Source: Thermoplasma acidophilum DSM 1728 (GTDB lineage: Archaea; Thermoplasmatota; Thermoplasmata; Thermoplasmatales; Thermoplasmataceae). Taken from it: a DNA stretch of 64,000 nucleotides. How positions within the stretch are numbered: position 1 is the stretch's first letter; every line of letters starts with the position of its first letter. Below, piece by piece: positions 18,200 through 27,491 of the stretch. The notes under the pieces are model-generated. The model was not told where the DNA came from. It searched no databases and saw nothing but the letters and a program-made list of their open reading frames with translations. The stretch spans positions 1,500,907-1,564,906 of the forward strand of contig NC_002578.1 in NCBI RefSeq assembly GCF_000195915.1. Direction: 5' to 3'. A program made the translations under genes and the position numbers.

Positions 18200-19426
18200 C
18201 TACTCCTCAGCTGAAGCTTCGGATCTTCCTGATTCACCGACCGACATCTGCCTGTAGGGGTATATGCCGTCCAGGCCCGAAGTAGCGATCTCCACAGGCG
18301 TAAATTCGGGCGGCACCAGCCCTACTTTCACCAATCCTATCTTCCTTATGTCCAGAGATGCGTTGTAATCCCTATCGATTGTTAGACCACATGCATCACA
18401 GCTGTACACTCTATCTGAAAGCTTCAGGTCCTTCTTTATATTTCCGCACCTTGAACATAACTTCGATGACGGGTCGAACCTGCCTATTTCGATTAAGTTC
18501 TTTCCGTATCTATCTGCTTTCCATTTTAATTTTTCCTTGAAGGAATAGAAAGAAACGTCCGTTATGCTCCTTGCAAGATGGTGATTTCTCTGCATCCCCC
18601 TCACGTTCAGGTCTTCGATGAATATGGTATCGTAACGCTTGGCTATCGCGGTGGATACCTTATCATGAAAATCATCACGCAAATTGCGTAATTTCCTGTA
18701 CTTCTTCTGTATCCTTATCTTCTGCTTTTCATAGTTCTTTGATCCCTTCTTCTTTCTTGAAATCTGTTTCTGCAATTTCTTAATTCTCTTCTCCACCCTC
18801 TTTATGAATCTTGGGTTTTCAACGGCTATACCATCGGACAAAATGGCAAATTTTTCTATGCCAAGATCTATGCCGACTGAATTTTCTGCTGTAACGGGCT
18901 TCTTTTCCGGCAAATTGCCTGTCCCTTAGTATATCCAACAGAAGTAATCCCCTGCATCCTTTGTTATGATTACCTGATTTACATTCCTTATTTCCGATAG
19001 GTTCCTGTTCGATCCCCTGAAGTATATGCCTTCGCTGAACTTCGGGAAGCATATCCTGTTTCCTTGAATCGATACATGCTGCGGCACCGCGAAGTAGTCG
19101 TCCTTGCCTTTCTTCTTAAATTTCGGGTGTTCCGCATTCTTATGGAAGAAATTCTTGAATGCATTATCAAGAAAACGCAAAGACATCAGCAATGACTGCG
19201 AATTTATTTCGTAGAGCCATGGGTATTCTTTCTTCAAACTGGTGATCATGTTCGCAGTATCAATATAGTTCAGCGATTATTTTTTCGCATCATTATGCGT
19301 TATATAGTACCTATCACTCTCAGACAGAAAATGATTGTAGACAAACCTGCAGCTACTAAGGTGTTTTTCGATGAGTTCTCCTTGCTTCTTATCTGGGTAT
19401 AGCTTTACTTTAGTAGCCGTAAGCAT
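18200..19426 (-). pseudogene. IS200/IS605-family TnpB with two in-frame TAA stops
   Basis: One frame of 409 codons from ATG 19426 to TAG 18200 is interrupted only by TAA at codon 50 (19277-19279) and TAA at codon 167 (18926-18928), with no frameshift. The RuvC-like parts remain: Asp in VGIDLGIEKF, Glu in IFIEDLNVRG, a zinc finger CSRCG...CDACG, and Asp in TIDRDYNASLD. TnpB is an RNA-guided DNA endonuclease carried by IS605 elements. No tnpA is nearby. The intact catalytic residues suggest recent inactivation. Confidence 0.9.
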
Positions 19427-19437
19427 TACTTATAAAT

Positions 19438-20514
19438 ATGATACATACACCTATGAGACTTTCTATTTCATTGGGGGAAAGCCCGTGTATCTCATCCCTG
19501 AAGGTTCGGGGTTTTACTGCTTCCCCCCAAACCCCTAACCTCTCTATAAGCGTAATCGTCACCGCATTCAACCGCAGGGAATATCTAAGATATGCCCTTC
19601 TTTCTCTCAAGAATCAGGAGGCAGATTCATTTGAAGTAGTGGTATCCAAGAACTTTTCGGACAGAGTTACGGACAAATTCTGCTCGGAAAACGGTTTCAT
19701 CAACGTCACAACGGATTCGTCCAGATCCGGGGAAAGAGTATACGATGCCTTAAGATCGTCGCATGGGGACTTCATCCTGTTCCTAGACGATGATGATATA
19801 TTCCGAAGGACCAAGATATCAAGGGTATCGGACGTGATATCCAAGCGGAACGTTGCCTTCTACAGAAACGCAATTTTTCCGGTGACGGTGGACGGCGTGA
19901 TCGCAACGCATTACCAGCCCCAGATGCACGATCCTCTGTACCTCATACTTGAGAGAGTATCAGATGTGCGCCTGCTGCACAGGCATGCCTGCGACTTCAA
20001 CAGCAGCTCGATGGGCATATCAAGATCCATGCTGGATTCGCATGCATCCGATCTGAGGAAGATCAACCTTGCCGTAGACACATTCTATTTCGCCCTCGCG
20101 GCTTCATCCAGAATGCCACTTTTCTGTGACAGCATGATAGAATCCATATACCGCATAATGCCCAGCAGCACCTCAAGGGATCTCAGGGATTTCTACCTGT
20201 TCAGCAGATTTGAGAGATCGTTCCTACGCAGGTATGTGCCTGATCTGGAGAGGATAGCGGAGATTGTGGAGGGCAGCCCGGCTAAGCCTGTGATCGGCAG
20301 GATGCTTTCCCTTTACAAGATACTGCAATACGTATTCGAAGAGGATCGCGTAAATTTGAAGCCATCACCGCTGGACAGGGTACGCTTTCTCCTGGAGAGG
20401 CCGTTTCCATACTCGCTGTTATATTCAAGGATCTTTAGGGATGCCGCCATGCGCAGTGAATTCAGGAGGGAGAACAGGATCGTTTACGGCAATGCCGATC
20501 GGAGGAGAAGGTAG
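19438..20514 (+). CDS. Family 2 glycosyltransferase (N-terminal extension doubtful)
   Basis: A GT-A fold glycosyltransferase. The first strand is LSISVIVTAFNRREYLRYAL, about 32 residues into the frame, and the metal-binding DXD-like stretch is FILFLDDDDIF. It transfers a sugar from a nucleotide donor to an unknown acceptor, perhaps cell-surface glycans. The first 30 codons (MIHTPMRLSISLGESP and on) overlap a hairpin that looks like an IS end and do not resemble the family. The natural start was probably displaced by insertion; true initiation may lie near 19534 or be lost. Confidence 0.75.
   Translation: MIHTPMRLSISLGESPCISSLKVRGFTASPQTPNLSISVIVTAFNRREYLRYALLSLKNQEADSFEVVVSKNFSDRVTDKFCSENGFINVTTDSSRSGERVYDALRSSHGDFILFLDDDDIFRRTKISRVSDVISKRNVAFYRNAIFPVTVDGVIATHYQPQMHDPLYLILERVSDVRLLHRHACDFNSSSMGISRSMLDSHASDLRKINLAVDTFYFALAASSRMPLFCDSMIESIYRIMPSSTSRDLRDFYLFSRFERSFLRRYVPDLERIAEIVEGSPAKPVIGRMLSLYKILQYVFEEDRVNLKPSPLDRVRFLLERPFPYSLLYSRIFRDAAMRSEFRRENRIVYGNADRRRR
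19471..19530 (+). other. Nested hairpin resembling an IS605-type right end / omega-RNA 3' scaffold
   Basis: The outer arms TTGGGGGAAAGC (19471-19482) and GCTTCCCCCCAA (19519-19530) pair almost fully. Inside, AAGCCCG (19479-19485) can pair with CGGGGTT (19507-19513), around the sequence ctcatccctgaagg. That sequence followed by cggggttttac is, from memory, typical of the right end of IS605-group elements. It is oriented opposite to the neighbouring tnpB, so it may come from another copy. It lies inside the 5' part of the glycosyltransferase frame. Confidence 0.45.
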
Positions 20515-20599
20515 CGATCCACACGATGTGTGATCCTATTCTGCCGCGAGCTACCTAAGATTTATACGCTGAAATGATCTATCTTCTCCAGATGGTCTG

Positions 20600-21394
20600 T
20601 TGAGCGCCGGAAAGATCGATGTGCATGGCTTCGAGAAGGAAACTCTGTTCTTCAAGAACATTGCCAGCGGAAGCAAGGGAAACTGCACACTGATATGGGA
20701 CAGCACGGATCTTATAGTCATAGACCTGGGCATAACCATGAAGAAGTTCAGGGATTCAATAAAGAGCCTCGATCTTGCCGGGAGAAGCATATCGCTGTTC
20801 ATAAGCCATGAGCATTCGGATCACATCGGAGGCGTGCCTACAACATCAAAATACGTGGATATGGACGTTTACATGCGCCCGGCACTCAGCGGATCGTTCA
20901 GGAGAAAGACGTACGAAATGGATGGGTCCCTTGTCGTTGGCAACTTCGAGATAAGGGCCTTCGAAATACCTCACGATGCAGCCGATCCCGTCGGTTTTTC
21001 CGTCCTGTGGCACAACCGCAAGATATCCGTGGTATCGGATCTGGGAAAGGTCACCGACCGTGTGATAGAGAGCATAAGGAATTCAGACATTCTCGCATTC
21101 GAATCCAACCATGATGTTGAGATGCTCAGGACCGGAAGCTACCCTGAAGCACTGAAGAGGAGAATACTGAGCGATCACGGGCATCTTTCCAATGAACAGT
21201 CTGCGGAAGCCATATCAAGGGTGGCCACGGATGATATGCGGATAATACTGACTCACCTCAGCCAGGAGAACAACAGGCCAGAGATAGCGCTCAACGAGGT
21301 CAAAAGTTACCTTGAGAACAGAAACGTACGGTACAGGAGCATAGAGACGGCAGATCAGTACACGGGAAGCAGTTTGTACACCCTTGAAAGGTGA
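20600..21394 (+). CDS. Metallo-beta-lactamase superfamily hydrolase
   Basis: A 264-aa protein with the metal motif SHEHSDHIGG (His70, His72, Asp74, His75) and later His residues in EIPHDAADPVGF and LSDHGHLS. It resembles YycJ/WalJ-type single-domain members, which act as nucleases or phosphodiesterases. The start used here is TTG 20600. GTG near 20621 is an alternative. A TATA-like gatttatacgc near 20558 fits a transcript starting just before the TTG. Confidence 0.85.
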   Translation: MSAGKIDVHGFEKETLFFKNIASGSKGNCTLIWDSTDLIVIDLGITMKKFRDSIKSLDLAGRSISLFISHEHSDHIGGVPTTSKYVDMDVYMRPALSGSFRRKTYEMDGSLVVGNFEIRAFEIPHDAADPVGFSVLWHNRKISVVSDLGKVTDRVIESIRNSDILAFESNHDVEMLRTGSYPEALKRRILSDHGHLSNEQSAEAISRVATDDMRIILTHLSQENNRPEIALNEVKSYLENRNVRYRSIETADQYTGSSLYTLER

Positions 21395-21482
21395 TATTCC
21401 CATAGGGGCATTCCGGAAACAAGAACCTACTGCGAAGATTATTTTAAAAATGAAAATACAGATATAAATGATCAGGATTTTT

Positions 21483-23795
21483 TCATTTATCGCACTTTCC
21501 CGTCGGGCAGGCGGGATCGAATGTTGAATCGATCTTCAGGTACTTGTCTGGCATCTTCGTGACCAGCTCGATTACCTCCTTCTCTTCCGGCTTCTTTGTC
21601 TCGGCCGTCCCTGCCGTCAACACCTGGACGGTCTTGCTCTTGTCCCTGTAGACTGTTATGCCCTTGCAGTGCAGATCCTTGGCCATCCTGTAAGCCCTGG
21701 CAATATCCTCGCGGGTTGCGTCGCTCCTCATGTTGATGGTCTTCGATACACCCGAATCGCAGTACCTCTGGAACGTCGCCTGCATCAGCACATGCCACTG
21801 CGGATCTATCTCATGGGCCGTGACGAATATCTTCTTGACCTCCTCGTTTATCTTCACGTTCTCCAGGTTTCCTGTCTCCGCAACCTGCCTCATGAGCTCC
21901 TCGGAGTATATTCCAAGCTCGCGCGTCTTTTCCTCAAACAGCGGGTTGACCTCAAGAAGCTCCTGGCCGTTCAGAACGTGCCTGACAAATGCCAGTGCAA
22001 ATATGGGCTCTATGGACGATGAGCAGCCAGCTATTATCGATATGGTTCCCGTGGGTGCTATGGTGGTGGTCGTGGAGTTCCTCATCTTTATGCCCTCCTT
22101 CTCCCATTCCGATCCGTACCATGCCGGGAATACGCCGCGTTCCTCGGCCAGAGCCTGCGATGCCTTGTGGCTCTCATCGTTGATGAAGCTCATAACCTTC
22201 TCCCCAATCTCCAGGGCCTCCCAGCTGTTGTACGGTATCTCGAGCTTTATGAGCATGTCAGCGAAGCCCATAACACCGAGTCCTATCTTCCTGGTCATCC
22301 TCGTGACCTTCTTTATCTGTTCTACCGGGAACTTGTTTGCATCTATGACATCGTCAAGGAAGCGTGTAGCAGTCCACACAGTCTCCCTGAGCCTGTCAAA
22401 ATCGATCTTCTTTCCGTCCACCACGTACTTAGACAGGTTTATGGATCCAAGGTTGCAGGATTCATACGGAAGAAGAGGCTGTTCCCCGCACGGGTTCGTG
22501 GATTCTATGTCCCCGACGTTCTTCACAGGGTTCTTCCTGTTTATTTCGTCCAGGAATATCAGGCCTGGATCAGCGGTCTTCCAAGCCTGGTCTATTATGG
22601 CGTCCCATATCTCTCTTGCCTTTATCCTCTTCATTATCTTCTTTGTCCTCGGATTCACGAGATCGACGTAATCGTCGTTGTCAAGCTTGTCGAAGAAATC
22701 GTCCGTGACACCGACCGAGATGTTGAAATTGCTCAGTACCTTGTTTTCAGAGTCCTTGCTCAGTATGAACTCCATTATGTCAGGATGGTTGTAGTTGAGT
22801 ATACCCATGTTGGCTCCGCGCCTCTTGCCACCCTGCTTTATCACGTCTGTGGTAACATCGAATATCTTCATGAACGATACCGGCCCTGATGCCACCCCCT
22901 TCGTCGATCCCACGATGTCGTCCTTTGGCCTGAGCCTCGAGAATGAGAAACCGGTCCCACCGCCGGACTTGTGTATAAGTGCGGTGTTCTTCAGGGTCTC
23001 GAATATATCCTCTATGCTGTCTCCAACCGGCAGCACAAAACAGGCAGAGAGCTGCCCCAGCTTTGTTCCGGCATTCATCAGCGTGGGTGAATTCGGAACA
23101 AAGTCCAGCGATGACATGACCTCCTCGAACCTGTTTATGTAATGGCCGGCCGAGGTTCCCTTGGTCTGTATGAAGTCCATGAATTCCTCGAAGGTTCCCT
23201 CGATTATGCCGTCCTCCTTCATGTAGCCGAAGGCCCTCCTGAGGACCTCCTCCTGCGTCGGTGATACCTTTCCTATGATCTCCGCATTTTCAGGCACTTT
23301 GCCCGTCTTCTTGTACTTGATGTAATCGTACAGGGCCTCCACTATGCCTATGTGCGACGCAACGCGCCTGAACATCTGCCTTGGTGTTTCAATTATCTTT
23401 CCATCCTCATCCTTGAGCAGGTATCTGGCCTCGAGAACCTTGACCGCGTTAAGTGTGAGCTTAAGATCATCCTTGACGCCCATGAGTTCCTTCTCTTCCC
23501 TTATGGCGCGCCTCTTTTCCCTGTACAGTATGTATGACTTGGCCACGTCTGTGAATGTCTTTCCGTCTATCTTCGAGGTCATCAGCACGTCTTCAACCAC
23601 ATCCTGTATCTCCTCAACGGAAGGCCTCTCCTTGTCCTTCAGCCTTGCCACAACCTTGTCAGCAAGCTGCTCGGCATCCTTCATGGTTCCGTTCTTGACA
23701 GAGAGCATGGCCTTGTAGATCGCCATCGTGATCTTGTTCTTTTCAAACGGTACTACCGTTCCATCCCTTTTAACTACTTCCTTGATCATCTTCAC
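21483..23795 (-). CDS. Ribonucleoside-diphosphate reductase, adenosylcobalamin-dependent (class II)
   Basis: A 770-aa enzyme that makes deoxyribonucleotides using a cobalamin-generated thiyl radical. Residues 1-95 form an ATP-cone regulatory domain (VVKRDGTVVPFEKNKITMAI). Redox Cys252 is in SACFVLP. The active-site loop NPCGEQPLLPYESCNLGS gives Asn434, Cys436 and Glu438. The C-terminal CPTGKC pair re-reduces the active site. No small subunit gene is present, as expected for class II. The start is GTG 23795 or ATG 23789. Confidence 0.95.
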   Translation of the reverse strand: MKMIKEVVKRDGTVVPFEKNKITMAIYKAMLSVKNGTMKDAEQLADKVVARLKDKERPSVEEIQDVVEDVLMTSKIDGKTFTDVAKSYILYREKRRAIREEKELMGVKDDLKLTLNAVKVLEARYLLKDEDGKIIETPRQMFRRVASHIGIVEALYDYIKYKKTGKVPENAEIIGKVSPTQEEVLRRAFGYMKEDGIIEGTFEEFMDFIQTKGTSAGHYINRFEEVMSSLDFVPNSPTLMNAGTKLGQLSACFVLPVGDSIEDIFETLKNTALIHKSGGGTGFSFSRLRPKDDIVGSTKGVASGPVSFMKIFDVTTDVIKQGGKRRGANMGILNYNHPDIMEFILSKDSENKVLSNFNISVGVTDDFFDKLDNDDYVDLVNPRTKKIMKRIKAREIWDAIIDQAWKTADPGLIFLDEINRKNPVKNVGDIESTNPCGEQPLLPYESCNLGSINLSKYVVDGKKIDFDRLRETVWTATRFLDDVIDANKFPVEQIKKVTRMTRKIGLGVMGFADMLIKLEIPYNSWEALEIGEKVMSFINDESHKASQALAEERGVFPAWYGSEWEKEGIKMRNSTTTTIAPTGTISIIAGCSSSIEPIFALAFVRHVLNGQELLEVNPLFEEKTRELGIYSEELMRQVAETGNLENVKINEEVKKIFVTAHEIDPQWHVLMQATFQRYCDSGVSKTINMRSDATREDIARAYRMAKDLHCKGITVYRDKSKTVQVLTAGTAETKKPEEKEVIELVTKMPDKYLKIDSTFDPACPTGKCDK

Positions 23796-23981
23796 ACCGT
23801 GGGTTTTGTTTTATCCTTTGTGTGTTGAATACTTTTTATGTTACGTTTACGTTATTTTATCAGTTAATATGATGTGATAGGATGTAGTTTAATCTTTTGT
23901 AACAGGTTTGATCACATTTATGATCACATGTACAGTATAGCGCATAGCATTGTTTATTCATAACAATGCCATGATCCTGGC

Positions 23982-24893
23982 ATGTCTCTTGTTGAATGCG
24001 TACCCAACTTCAGCGAGGGTAGGGACCGCGACAGGGTGAACAGGATAAGGGATGCGATAGCCTCGGTTGACACCGTGAAGATCCTGGACGTGGAGATGGA
24101 TCCGAACCACAACAGATCCGTCATAACGTTCGTGTGCGACAGCTCAAAGGCCGTAGATGCTGCATTTGCCGGCATAAAGGCTGCGGCCGAGATCATAGAC
24201 ATGGATGCACACCGCGGAGAGCATCCAAGGTTTGGTGCTGCAGACGTCATACCCTTCGTGCCGCTGCAGGACACAAAGATGGAAACATGCGTCAGGCTAG
24301 CCAGGGATCTTGGAAAGAGAGTTGGAGAGGAACTGGGCATACCGGTGTATCTGTACGCTGAGGCCGCACAGAGGCCTGACAGGTCCGATCTTGCCGCCAT
24401 AAGGAACAAGAACTTCCAGTATGAGCAGCTCAAGGAGGCCATAAAAGAGGAAAAATGGAAGCCGGATTTCGGGCCTTCAGTGGTTGGCAAGGCCGGAGCT
24501 TCCATAATAGGGGCCAGGGATTTCCTCATAGCGTACAACGTGAATCTTAACACATCGAACATGGAGATAGGGAAGAAGATCGCAAGCGCTATCCGCGCAA
24601 AGGACGGAGGCCTGACATTTGTCAAATCCCTCGCTTTCTTCCTAAAGGACAAGAACATGGTGCAGATATCCATGAACCTGACAAACTACAGGAAGACACC
24701 GATATACAGGGCCTATGAACTCGTCAGGCTGGAAGCTGCAAGGTATGGCGTTTTACCGGTTGAGAGCGAGATAGTTGGCCTTGTTCCAGAACAGGCACTC
24801 ATAGATGTTGCAAAGTACTATCTTCAGCTCAATGGATTCGATGAGGGCAACATACTGGAACGCAAGATGGAGAAGGCAGCAAATATGGAATAA
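23982..24893 (+). CDS. Glutamate formimidoyltransferase
   Basis: A 303-aa protein beginning SLVECVPNFSEGRDRDRV, the signature of formiminotransferases. VEMDPNHNRSVITFV, MDAHRGEHPRFGAADVIPF and the folate-binding KPDFGP follow. It moves the formimino group of N-formimino-glutamate, a histidine breakdown product, to tetrahydrofolate. The next genes encode the cyclodeaminase and formate-THF ligase, so the three form a one-carbon operon. In animals the first two activities are fused; here they are separate genes. Confidence 0.93.
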   Translation: MSLVECVPNFSEGRDRDRVNRIRDAIASVDTVKILDVEMDPNHNRSVITFVCDSSKAVDAAFAGIKAAAEIIDMDAHRGEHPRFGAADVIPFVPLQDTKMETCVRLARDLGKRVGEELGIPVYLYAEAAQRPDRSDLAAIRNKNFQYEQLKEAIKEEKWKPDFGPSVVGKAGASIIGARDFLIAYNVNLNTSNMEIGKKIASAIRAKDGGLTFVKSLAFFLKDKNMVQISMNLTNYRKTPIYRAYELVRLEAARYGVLPVESEIVGLVPEQALIDVAKYYLQLNGFDEGNILERKMEKAANME

Positions 24894-25026
24894 AACCGAA
24901 CATTTTCGCAATAATCTGGCATGTCAAATTGCTTCATCAGGGCGGGGCATATATTTGACATGTTCAATCATATCTTTATATTTATGAATGCATAAATTTA
25001 AGAATTTTGTACCGTTTAACGTACAT

Positions 25027-25641
25027 ATGGAGGGCATAGAAGATTTTCTTGAAAAACTCGCCAGCCCCTCACCTGCACCCGGCGGTGGTGCAGCAAGTGC
25101 CTTTGTTTCCATTGTCGGCGGATCGCTCATATCGATGGTGTCACAGCTGACCATCGGAAAGAAGAACTACGCACAGTACGATGCGGAGATGAAGGGAATA
25201 CTTGAAAGGGAGAGGCAGATTGAAAAGGATCTGCGAAGCCTCATAGACGAGGACGAAAGGGCATTCAATGCCATCATGGAAGCGCTGAAGATGCCAAAGG
25301 ACACAGAATCTCAGAAGAAGGTGAGGGAGGAAAAGCTTCAGAGTGCCCTCAGAACAGGAATAGACGTCCCTTGGAAGATAGCAAGGAAGGCGTACGATCT
25401 GCTTGCGCTCGTGGAACCGCTCGCCGATCACGGAAACAAGAACGCTGTGACTGATGCTGGATCTGCGGCACTTTTTCTCCAGGCCGCCATAAAGGCAGCA
25501 CTCTACAACGTGAAGATAAACCTGAAGATGGTCAAGGACGAGGATTACGTCGCCGATCAGCGCATGAAGATCAACGTGTTCCTCGAGAACACGGATGATC
25601 TTTTTGAGAGGATAAGGAAGAAGGTGGAGGAGAAACTATGA
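25027..25641 (+). CDS. Formimidotetrahydrofolate cyclodeaminase
   Basis: Converts 5-formimino-THF to methenyl-THF plus ammonia. A 204-aa helical protein with the characteristic FLEKLASPSPAPGGGAASAF near the N terminus. The open frame extends to an ATG at 24988. I prefer ATG 25027 because family proteins start close to the EFL-like helix and a TATA-like aaatttaag lies about 27 bases before it. The stop overlaps the start of formate-THF ligase (4 bases). Confidence 0.9.
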   Translation: MEGIEDFLEKLASPSPAPGGGAASAFVSIVGGSLISMVSQLTIGKKNYAQYDAEMKGILERERQIEKDLRSLIDEDERAFNAIMEALKMPKDTESQKKVREEKLQSALRTGIDVPWKIARKAYDLLALVEPLADHGNKNAVTDAGSAALFLQAAIKAALYNVKINLKMVKDEDYVADQRMKINVFLENTDDLFERIRKKVEEKL

Positions 25642-27248
25642 GGGATATAGAGGAAATTATAAAGGAAATTGGCCTTGGAAGAGATGATTATGAACTGTAC
25701 GGCAGATACATGGCCAAGCTGGATCTTGGCCTGCAGAACAGAGGAAGGCCCAGGGCGAAGCTGATACTGGTCACGGCCATGACCCCGACACCAGCTGGAG
25801 AAGGCAAGACCACGACAACCATAGGTCTCGGTCAGGCAATGAAGAAGCTTGGCAAGAATGTGGCCATAGCGATCAGGGAACCATCACTTGGCCCATGCTT
25901 TGGCATAAAGGGAGGTGCAACCGGAGGCGGAAAATCAAAGGTCGAACCTAGCGACAGAATAAACCTGTTCTTCACGGGAGACTTCCCGACGATAACCGCA
26001 GCACACAACCTGCTGTCAGCAATGATAAACAACCACATGTACCATGGAAACGAACTCAACCTGGATCCCAAGAGGATAACTTTCCCCAGAACGATAGACA
26101 TGAACGACAGATCCCTGCGCAGCATACTGGTCGGTGTGGGTCCCAGGGACATGGGCGTCCTTGCAGGCGACAGCTTCGTCATAACGCCTGCGAGCGAGGT
26201 CATGGCGATAACCGGCCTCTCACTCAATTACCAGGATCTCAAGGCAAGGCTTTCAAGGATACTTGCCGGCTTCACAACCAAGAATAAGCCTGTATTTGCC
26301 GGAGATCTCAAAGCCGAGGGATCGATGGCCGCGCTTCTAAGGGATGCCCTAAAGCCCAATCTCGTCCAGACAACAGAGGGTGTCCCTGCTTTCGTTCACA
26401 CTGGCCCATTCGGCAACATCGCCCATGGAACCTCAAGCCTCGTAGCGGACAAGATAGCGCTGAACCTCTTCGATTACGTGATCACGGAGGCGGGCTTCGG
26501 GTCCGATCTTGGCGCAGAGAAGTTCTTTAACCTGGCCTCCAGAATTGGCGATCTCCCCATAAACGCGGTGGTACTTGTGGCAACAATAAGGGCCATAAAG
26601 CACCACGGGGGCAGCAAGAAGGAAGGCGAGGACATAGACGCCGTAAAGACCGGATCTAAAAACCTCATAAGGCATGTCCAGAACATCAGAAACTTCGGAA
26701 TAGATCCAGTGGTCGCAGTCAACCGCTTCCCGACGGACACGGATGGAGAGATAAGGGCGCTGGGAGAGATCCTCGATTCCAACGGCATCAAATGGGCACT
26801 TTCAGAGGTGTTCGCAAAGGGAGGAGAGGGCGGCATTGACCTGGCAAACAAGGTTCTTGCTTCCCTGGGCAGCCACGAAATAAAGAGGACATACGACCTG
26901 AAGGACGACATAAGGACCAAGATCGAGAAGATAGCAAGGAACGTGTACGGCGCTGATGGAGTCATATTCGAAAAGAAGGCCCTGTCAGATATGAAGAAGG
27001 CTGAGGAGATCATGGAGAATCCGTACGTGTGCATGGCCAAGACGCAGTACTCGTTCAGCGATGATGCCTCCCTTCTCAACGATCCGCATGGCTTCACGAT
27101 AAAGGTTCAGAGCATCAACATATCCTCCGGTGCGGGCTTCGTTGTGCCAATACTCGGCGAGATAATGACGATGCCTGGCCTTCCAAAGCACCCGGCCGCG
27201 GAGAACATCGATCTTACCGATTCCGGAGAGATCACAGGCCTGTTCTGA
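25638..27248 (+). CDS. fhs: Formate-tetrahydrofolate ligase
   Basis: ATP-dependent formation of 10-formyl-THF from formate and THF. The 536-aa protein has the nucleotide loop TPTPAGEGKTTTTIGLGQA near residues 51-69, then GPCFGIKGGATGGG, and the folate-site pattern near VQTTEGVPAFVHTGPFGNIA. It ends ENIDLTDSGEITGLF, like its bacterial counterparts. Translationally coupled to the cyclodeaminase. Together with serine hydroxymethyltransferase at the other end of the window, it supports a tetrahydrofolate-based rather than methanopterin-based C1 pool. Confidence 0.96.
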   Translation: MRDIEEIIKEIGLGRDDYELYGRYMAKLDLGLQNRGRPRAKLILVTAMTPTPAGEGKTTTTIGLGQAMKKLGKNVAIAIREPSLGPCFGIKGGATGGGKSKVEPSDRINLFFTGDFPTITAAHNLLSAMINNHMYHGNELNLDPKRITFPRTIDMNDRSLRSILVGVGPRDMGVLAGDSFVITPASEVMAITGLSLNYQDLKARLSRILAGFTTKNKPVFAGDLKAEGSMAALLRDALKPNLVQTTEGVPAFVHTGPFGNIAHGTSSLVADKIALNLFDYVITEAGFGSDLGAEKFFNLASRIGDLPINAVVLVATIRAIKHHGGSKKEGEDIDAVKTGSKNLIRHVQNIRNFGIDPVVAVNRFPTDTDGEIRALGEILDSNGIKWALSEVFAKGGEGGIDLANKVLASLGSHEIKRTYDLKDDIRTKIEKIARNVYGADGVIFEKKALSDMKKAEEIMENPYVCMAKTQYSFSDDASLLNDPHGFTIKVQSINISSGAGFVVPILGEIMTMPGLPKHPAAENIDLTDSGEITGLF

Positions 27249-27491
27249 AATATATTATTTTTTATCAACCATCAATTTTTGGTATAACCTGATGCAGACG
27301 CACGGCGGATAGTCGAGATATTTTCCCAGAAATGTGCTGAAACAAGAATCTTCCATTTGAAGCACGAATCATAAAGTTTTGCATCGATACTCTTGCACAG
27401 TATGCTATGTTCGTGATGTGCCTTCATGCCATTCGCCTTTTTAGGCAAACCGTGTGGAAGAGGTATTTATATCGAGTAAGAATTGTGAATT

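Noticed and set aside
18926..19279. Stop-codon recoding (selenocysteine or pyrrolysine) to explain the tnpB stops
   Set aside because: Both stops are TAA, which is not used for either residue; simple nonsense mutation is enough.
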